Below are positions 59,981-64,000 of a stretch of 64,000 nucleotides of DNA, in pieces. Source of the DNA: Lachnospiraceae bacterium (lineage in GTDB: Bacteria; Bacillota; Clostridia; Lachnospirales; Lachnospiraceae); NCBI GenBank assembly GCA_910573755.1, contig CAJTBO010000004.1:62001-126000 (forward strand). The letters are read 5' to 3'. Both the position numbers and the translations under genes were made by a program. Numbering within the stretch: position 1 is the stretch's first letter; every line of letters begins with the position of its first letter. Under the pieces are notes generated by a model. The model did no database searches and was not told the origin of the DNA. It saw only the letters and a program-made list of their open reading frames with translations.

Positions 59981-61003
59981 CTATCTCTGCACACGTCCCG
60001 ACGCGTTGCCGCCTGCAAGGGAGAGCACTTCCGCCTCAGATACGAGGTTAAAGTCATGCTCGATGGTGTGCTTTAAGCAGGAAGCCGCCACCGCAAAGTT
60101 GATCGCATCCTGCTGATCCATTCCCTTTCTGAGCGCATGGATCAGGCCGCCGCCGAAGGAGTCGCCTCCGCCCACGCGGTCCACGATATGTACCAGATAT
60201 TCCGGCGAGAAACACGCCTGTCCGTCCTTGTAGAGCATGCCCGCCCACTTGTTGTCCGTAGCGGAGATGCTGCCGCGCAGAGTGATCGCCACATACTCGC
60301 AGCCAAAGCGCTCAGAGAGTTGCTTTGCCACACCGATATAGCCCTCACGGCTGATCTTGCCGGTATTGATATCGGTTCCTTCCGCATGGATGCCGAATAC
60401 GTCCGCCGCATCTTCTTCATTGGCAATGCATACGTCCACATAGGGCATCAGTTCGCCCATTACCTTTCCCGCCTGCTCGCTGCTCCAGAGTTTTTTCCGG
60501 AAGTTTAAGTCACAGCTGATCTTTACCCCTTTTGCCTTCGCCGCCTTGCAGGCATCCAGACAGATCTCCGGATTCTCACCGCCGAGCGCAGGTGTGATGC
60601 CTGTGAAATGGAACCAGTCAGCGCCTTCAAAGATCTTATCCCAGTCAAAGTCTTCCCGTTTTGCCAGCGCAATGGAAGAACCCGCACGGTCATAAATCAC
60701 TTTGGAAGGACGCTGGGAAGCACCCTTTTCCACAAAATAGATACCCAGGCGGGGACCGCCGGTCACGATATCCCCGGTATCCACGCCGAACTGACGCAGA
60801 GCGTTGACCGCGCTCTTTCCGATATCATTATCCGGCAGCTTTGTCACAAAAGACGCCTCATTTCCGTAATTGACAAGAGACACCGATACATTCGCCTCTC
60901 CGCCAGCATAAGATGCCTCAAATCTTCCCGCCTGCACGAATCTCAGATACCCTTCCGGGTTCAACCGCATCATAATTTCCCCAAAACATACTACTTTAGA
61001 CAT
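59981..61003 (-). CDS. PfkB-family kinase, probable 2-keto-3-deoxygalactonate/gluconate kinase
   Basis: 340 residues from the ATG at 61003, preceded by AGGAGG. 'FGEIMMRLNPEGYLRFVQAG', 'SYAGGEANVSVSLVNYG', 'KISCDLNFRKKLW', and 'DRVGGGDSFGGGLIHAL' with the catalytic Asp. Phosphorylates the product of DgoD, or KDG, to feed the aldolase encoded upstream in the same transcript. Paralogue of the kinase at 47054-48151. Confidence 0.87.
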   Translation of the reverse strand: MSKVVCFGEIMMRLNPEGYLRFVQAGRFEASYAGGEANVSVSLVNYGNEASFVTKLPDNDIGKSAVNALRQFGVDTGDIVTGGPRLGIYFVEKGASQRPSKVIYDRAGSSIALAKREDFDWDKIFEGADWFHFTGITPALGGENPEICLDACKAAKAKGVKISCDLNFRKKLWSSEQAGKVMGELMPYVDVCIANEEDAADVFGIHAEGTDINTGKISREGYIGVAKQLSERFGCEYVAITLRGSISATDNKWAGMLYKDGQACFSPEYLVHIVDRVGGGDSFGGGLIHALRKGMDQQDAINFAVAASCLKHTIEHDFNLVSEAEVLSLAGGNASGRVQR

Positions 61004-61016
61004 TTGAAATCCTCCT

Positions 61017-61122
61017 GTTCCAGTTCCGCAGATGTCCCTACGGCACACCTCTGAGGAAAAGGCTTTTTCTCTGCTGCGCATCGATAAGCCCTTTTGTGCG
61101 CCTTTATGAAACCTGCTGTTTT
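61017..61122 (-). ncRNA. Structured intercistronic element, related to the 9-kb repeat
   Basis: Minus strand starts AAAACAGCAG and ends ATCTGCGGAACTGGAACAGG, as the 108-bp units at 9 kb do. Between them the stems are kept with different bases: GGCGCAC/GTGTGCC versus GTGCAC/GTGTAC, and AAAAGGGCTT/AAGCCTTTT versus AAGACGATTT/AAATTGTCTT. It fills the gap between aldolase and kinase. Transcript function unknown; likely RNA processing, stability or coupling. Confidence 0.55.
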
Positions 61123-61783
61123 ATACATTCTTTGCGTTGGTTACAAACTCACGGGCAAGCGCCGTGATCTTATCAAACTCACCGTTTCTGATCCATTCCG
61201 CATTTACAAGATTACCGCCCACACCGGCCCCGACAGCGCCTGCACGGATAAATTCCGCAATGTTTTTCTCGTTTACTCCGCCCACTGCCAGTACGGGAAT
61301 GTGGCTCATCGGCGCCTTCACAGCCTTCACATAAGCCGCACCCAGATTCCCCACCGGAAAGATCTTGACAAAGTCCGCCCCCGCTTCATAAGCCGTCTCG
61401 ATCTCGGAGGGCGTCATTGCCCCGGGCATCGTCACCAGCCCCTGCTCCTTTGCGTAGCGAATCACTTCCGGCTTGGTGGAAGGCGTGATGATATAGAGCG
61501 CCCCTGCCTCCTTTGCCAGATCCACCTGCTCCTTGCTCAGCACGGTACCTGCTCCGACCATTACCCTGCCCGCCAGCTGCCCGCTGATGGCACGGATGGC
61601 TTTTGTCGTTGCCTCGTAGCGATCTGTACTCTTCTGATTGAAGGTGATCTCCACCATATTGATACCGCCTTCGCAGAGCGCTTCCGCCAGCTTCACGCAG
61701 TACTCAGGCTCCATCCCCCGGACAATAGCGATCAGCTTATTGTCGTACACATTCTGAATGATCTCTTCTTTCGTTGGTGTCAT
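61121..61783 (-). CDS. KDPG/KDPGal-type aldolase (second copy)
   Basis: 220 residues from the ATG at 61783 (MTPTKEEIIQNVYDN; AGGAGA upstream). 'KLIAIVRGMEPEYCVKLAEAL', 'GGINMVEITFNQKS', 'VMVGAGTVLSKEQVDLA', Lys in 'DFVKIFPVGNLGA', 'VLAVGGV'. Probably cleaves 2-keto-3-deoxy-6-phosphogalactonate or KDPG. First gene of the minus-strand aldolase-kinase transcript, with its own tandem operator. Confidence 0.9.
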   Translation of the reverse strand: MTPTKEEIIQNVYDNKLIAIVRGMEPEYCVKLAEALCEGGINMVEITFNQKSTDRYEATTKAIRAISGQLAGRVMVGAGTVLSKEQVDLAKEAGALYIITPSTKPEVIRYAKEQGLVTMPGAMTPSEIETAYEAGADFVKIFPVGNLGAAYVKAVKAPMSHIPVLAVGGVNEKNIAEFIRAGAVGAGVGGNLVNAEWIRNGEFDKITALAREFVTNAKNV

Positions 61784-61801
61784 ACCCCACTTCTCCTTTC
61801 C

Positions 61802-61835
61802 GTTCGTATTTACGAACACGTTCTTATATTGGAAC
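61802..61835 (-). promoter_or_regulatory. Tandem GTTC...GAAC operator of the second aldolase-kinase operon
   Basis: GTTCGTATTTACGAAC (61802-61817, perfect palindrome) and GTTCTTATATTGGAAC (61820-61835) lie 18 bp apart centre to centre, between the promoter and the gene. The spacing of arms differs from the FCD-GntR type sites near dgoD, so a different regulator is likely. Confidence 0.6.
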
Positions 61836-61848
61836 ATACTATGCTTAT

Positions 61849-61877
61849 AAATTACCACAAATTCCCTTGCCTGTCAA
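61849..61877 (-). promoter_or_regulatory. Promoter of the second aldolase-kinase operon
   Basis: Minus strand TTGACA, 17-bp spacer, TAATTT; start expected near 61842, just upstream of the palindromic sites. Confidence 0.65.
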
Positions 61878-62016
61878 GCAATACACGGCTTTTATTCTAC
61901 AATGCTTTTTAAAAAGAATGCGCAAACAGCGCCAAACATCTGCGTGATTTACTCACTCTTTTTTACGGCTCCCAAATTACAATACTGTTATCAAGAAGCA
62001 AAGGAGAATAAGTAAA

Positions 62017-62766
62017 ATGGCTGCATTACTGGAAGCAAAAAACGTAACTAAAATTTATGCAAAATCACAGCGCCCAAGCCTTAATAAAGTATCGTTCAGC
62101 GTAACGGACGGCGAATTTATCGCCATTATGGGGGCTTCCGGATCAGGAAAGACCACATTGCTAAATGTTCTTTCCACGATTGATACACCCACGAGCGGCA
62201 GCATTACAATAAACGGTATCAGTCTTAAAAATCTGACTGATTCCAAAGCAGCGGATTTCCGCAGGGATCATCTGGGTTTTATTTTCCAGGAATATCTGCT
62301 GTTAGACAGCCTTACTATTTTTGAGAATATCGCTGTTCCGCTGACGTTACAGAAACTCCCGCCCTCAAAAATAGAAAGCATGATACGGAGCCTGGCGAAA
62401 AGCTTTGGTATTGACGCACAGTTAGATAAATATCCAAGTGAACTTTCAGGCGGACAAAGGCAGCGTGCTTCCGCTCTAAGGGCTATTGTGAAACGTCCAA
62501 GAATTTTATTTGCAGACGAACCGACCGGGGCATTGGATTCAAGTTCCGCAACAGACTTGCTGAACACTTTAAAGGAATCAAACGAAAATCTCCATACTAC
62601 GATACTAATGGTCACACACGATGCTTATGCTGCAAGTTTCGCCGACCGCATCCTGATTTTTAAAGACGGCTGCATCATTCAGGAATTATCGAAACAAAAT
62701 GCCGGCAGGCGTGCATTCTATGAATCCATTGCACAGACAACCGCAAAATTAGACATAGAAAGGTAG
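62017..62766 (+). CDS. ABC transporter ATP-binding protein, BceA type
   Basis: 249 residues. Walker A 'IMGASGSGKTTLLNVLSTID', Q-loop 'LGFIFQEYLLL', signature 'YPSELSGGQRQRASAL', Walker B 'ILFADEPTGALDSSSA', H-loop 'LMVTHDAYA'. Ribosome site AAGGAG. MacB/BceA-like ATPases pair with FtsX-type permeases in bacitracin/lantibiotic sensing and resistance. The permease gene starts 10 bp downstream. No BceRS genes in the window. Confidence 0.93.
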   Translation: MAALLEAKNVTKIYAKSQRPSLNKVSFSVTDGEFIAIMGASGSGKTTLLNVLSTIDTPTSGSITINGISLKNLTDSKAADFRRDHLGFIFQEYLLLDSLTIFENIAVPLTLQKLPPSKIESMIRSLAKSFGIDAQLDKYPSELSGGQRQRASALRAIVKRPRILFADEPTGALDSSSATDLLNTLKESNENLHTTILMVTHDAYAASFADRILIFKDGCIIQELSKQNAGRRAFYESIAQTTAKLDIER

Positions 62767-62776
62767 GGTTGTACTC

Positions 62777-64000
62777 ATGAATCATTTATCTACGGCACTT
62801 AAGAACCTGAAAAATAATTTTTCCTTTTACGCCCTCTATTTATTATCCATTTCCTTTGTAATTACTATTTTTTTTGCATTCACTTCGTTTTCCATGAATA
62901 AAATCATGCTGGAAAAAATATCAGGCGATGGCCGGGTAGAAACCATGTGCAGCACGATTTCCATATTCCTTATGGCATTCGTTATTTTTTATATGTCCTA
63001 TTCAAACCGTTTCTTCCTGCGCCGCCGCACAAAGGAATTAGGTATCTATGCATTATTGGGATATCGGAAATCCACGATACTGTCCTTGCTTACAGCAGAA
63101 AATCTGCTCTCCTGTTTCGGGGCTTTCGTAATCGGAATCCTTTCGGGCGGTCTGTTCCATAAAGGCATTGTGTCCGGCATTACAAAATTATTGAACTTGA
63201 CAGTCAACAATTCAGAAATACCGTTTATTAACCTGAATGCCATGATAAAGACGGCATGCTTTGTTTTTGCCATTATTATCATATTATCGCTGTCCAACAG
63301 CAGATTTCTTTTTAAATCTTCCCTTATGGATTTAGTGCGGTTTGAAAAAAGCGCGGAAAAGCGGACAAAGTTTCATGCCGTTCCTTCCATAATCGGGTTT
63401 GTATCTGTCATTTCGGGATACTGTATTGCCCTTGACATCCTGCGGGGCGAAAAATCTGTCTGGTTTTCAGTCGGTTTTTATGCTGTTGGAATGCTCACAT
63501 TTACACTCATTCTTTTGGGGACAGTGCTTTTTATTGCATCGTTTCTCCCTTATATGGTACAGACCGGCAAGAAAAATAAGAAGAAATTTTATACGGAAAC
63601 AAGAATTATTACTTCACCGGGTTTTATATACCGGATGCGCTCCAATTCAAAAACGCTGATCATGCTCACATTACTGTCAGCCGCAACTCTGACTGTTTCA
63701 AGCGTTATGGCCCTGACCCTGTATTATCCTGTCGCTGCAATATCCCGTATTGCGCCGTCAGAAATCGAGTGCCGCATTGAAAAAGAGAGCGATCTGTCCG
63801 CAATCATGGAGATCGTGAACAACTATTCATCCGGAGATGATATTACATTCCTGCAGACCGATATTTATAAAGTCACTTCTACTGCCGGGCAGCTTCCCAT
63901 GGAATACAGTGTCGGAACTTCCAAGGGAGATGCCGACAACGAAAAGATTCTTCGAAATGCAGGTTTTGAATGCATCTCATATTCTGACTATACCGCCATT
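62777..64000 (+). CDS. FtsX-like ABC permease, BceB type, cut by window edge
   Basis: 408 codons from the ATG at 62777 run off the right edge with no stop. Starts MNHLSTALKNLKNNFSFY; transmembrane helices at about 18-38, 55-75, 108-135, 155-175, 205-225, 230-250 and 295-320; 'RRRTKELGIYALLGYRKSTIL' is the FtsX-family cytosolic motif. The extracytoplasmic domain begins about residue 322 ('SRIAPSEIECRIEKES'), as in the large BceB loop. Forms the exporter/detoxifier with the preceding ATPase. Confidence 0.9.
   Translation, partial: MNHLSTALKNLKNNFSFYALYLLSISFVITIFFAFTSFSMNKIMLEKISGDGRVETMCSTISIFLMAFVIFYMSYSNRFFLRRRTKELGIYALLGYRKSTILSLLTAENLLSCFGAFVIGILSGGLFHKGIVSGITKLLNLTVNNSEIPFINLNAMIKTACFVFAIIIILSLSNSRFLFKSSLMDLVRFEKSAEKRTKFHAVPSIIGFVSVISGYCIALDILRGEKSVWFSVGFYAVGMLTFTLILLGTVLFIASFLPYMVQTGKKNKKKFYTETRIITSPGFIYRMRSNSKTLIMLTLLSAATLTVSSVMALTLYYPVAAISRIAPSEIECRIEKESDLSAIMEIVNNYSSGDDITFLQTDIYKVTSTAGQLPMEYSVGTSKGDADNEKILRNAGFECISYSDYTAI

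Noticed and set aside
1-64000. tRNA or rRNA genes
   Set aside because: Reading the intergenic regions on both strands I found no cloverleaf-like sequence with a TTCGA-type loop and CCA-compatible end, and no rRNA segments.

Overview
The window (about 50% GC overall) looks like a chromosome segment of a Gram-positive, anaerobic gut Clostridium relative, most likely Lachnospiraceae. Grounds: the late-competence genes, a Rex-type operator in front of an iron alcohol dehydrogenase, DUF1836, YerC/TrpR-like, DUF2974 and DUF3810 proteins, LPXTG-free secreted BspA-type repeats, strong AGGAGG ribosome sites and frequent TTG/GTG starts. The species is not identified. Almost every operon has strong intrinsic terminators and recognisable sigma-A promoters.

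Layout. 1-6.9 kb (minus): a late-competence operon comEA - response regulator - sensor kinase - GerMN lipoprotein - comEC (comEC runs off the left edge). 6.9-9 kb: a small DMT/YdcZ exporter and an orphan solute-binding protein. 9.3-16.6 kb: arginine biosynthesis, argC - GNAT - small ORF - argB - argD (minus) and argG (plus), without argJ, plus a DUF4026/DUF2314 protein and tandem ARG-box-like sites. 16.7-20.3 kb: cell-envelope genes (D,D-carboxypeptidase, a membrane-anchored protein, bactofilin and a catalytically degenerate M23 protein). 20.4-23.6 kb: PLP synthesis (pdxR divergent from pdxS-pdxT). 23.7-32.4 kb: Rex-site alcohol dehydrogenase, fructosamine-kinase-like protein, MarR/TauE pair, a hybrid sensor kinase and a secreted CHAP-like/leucine-rich-repeat protein.

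32.4-42 kb is an AT-rich island unlike its flanks. It holds a truncated NurA-like fragment, an AlbA_2/Schlafen-type ATP-binding regulator, a 1291-residue P-loop protein that I read as a SAMD9-like predicted STAND NTPase, a transposase remnant, a beheaded Rpn-type nuclease gene and an IS1634-family insertion sequence. This is the best candidate for an undescribed (probably defence) system.

42-47 kb returns to core genes (DUF2974 hydrolase, DUF3810 protein, REC-winged helix regulator, DUF1836, YerC). 47-61.8 kb is a large sugar-acid/D-amino-acid catabolic locus: two KDG-type kinases, two KDPG-type aldolases, an IlvD/Edd dehydratase, DgoD galactonate dehydratase, a FadR-type GntR regulator, a D-threonine-aldolase-like PLP enzyme, RidA, a glycerol-dehydrogenase-like enzyme, an N-acyl-D-amino-acid deacylase and a sodium:solute symporter. 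Together they fit entry of aldonates, and plausibly N-acyl-amino-sugar acids, into 2-keto-3-deoxygluconate and then pyruvate plus glyceraldehyde-3-phosphate. 62-64 kb starts a BceAB-type ABC transporter (permease runs off the right edge).

Two genome habits recur: tandem minisatellites in hydrophilic loops or linkers of membrane and secreted proteins (comEC, DUF3810, the LRR protein), and an intercistronic hairpin repeat ending in a shared CTGCGGAACTGGAA motif just before a downstream gene, with base pairs that change in compensating fashion between copies.
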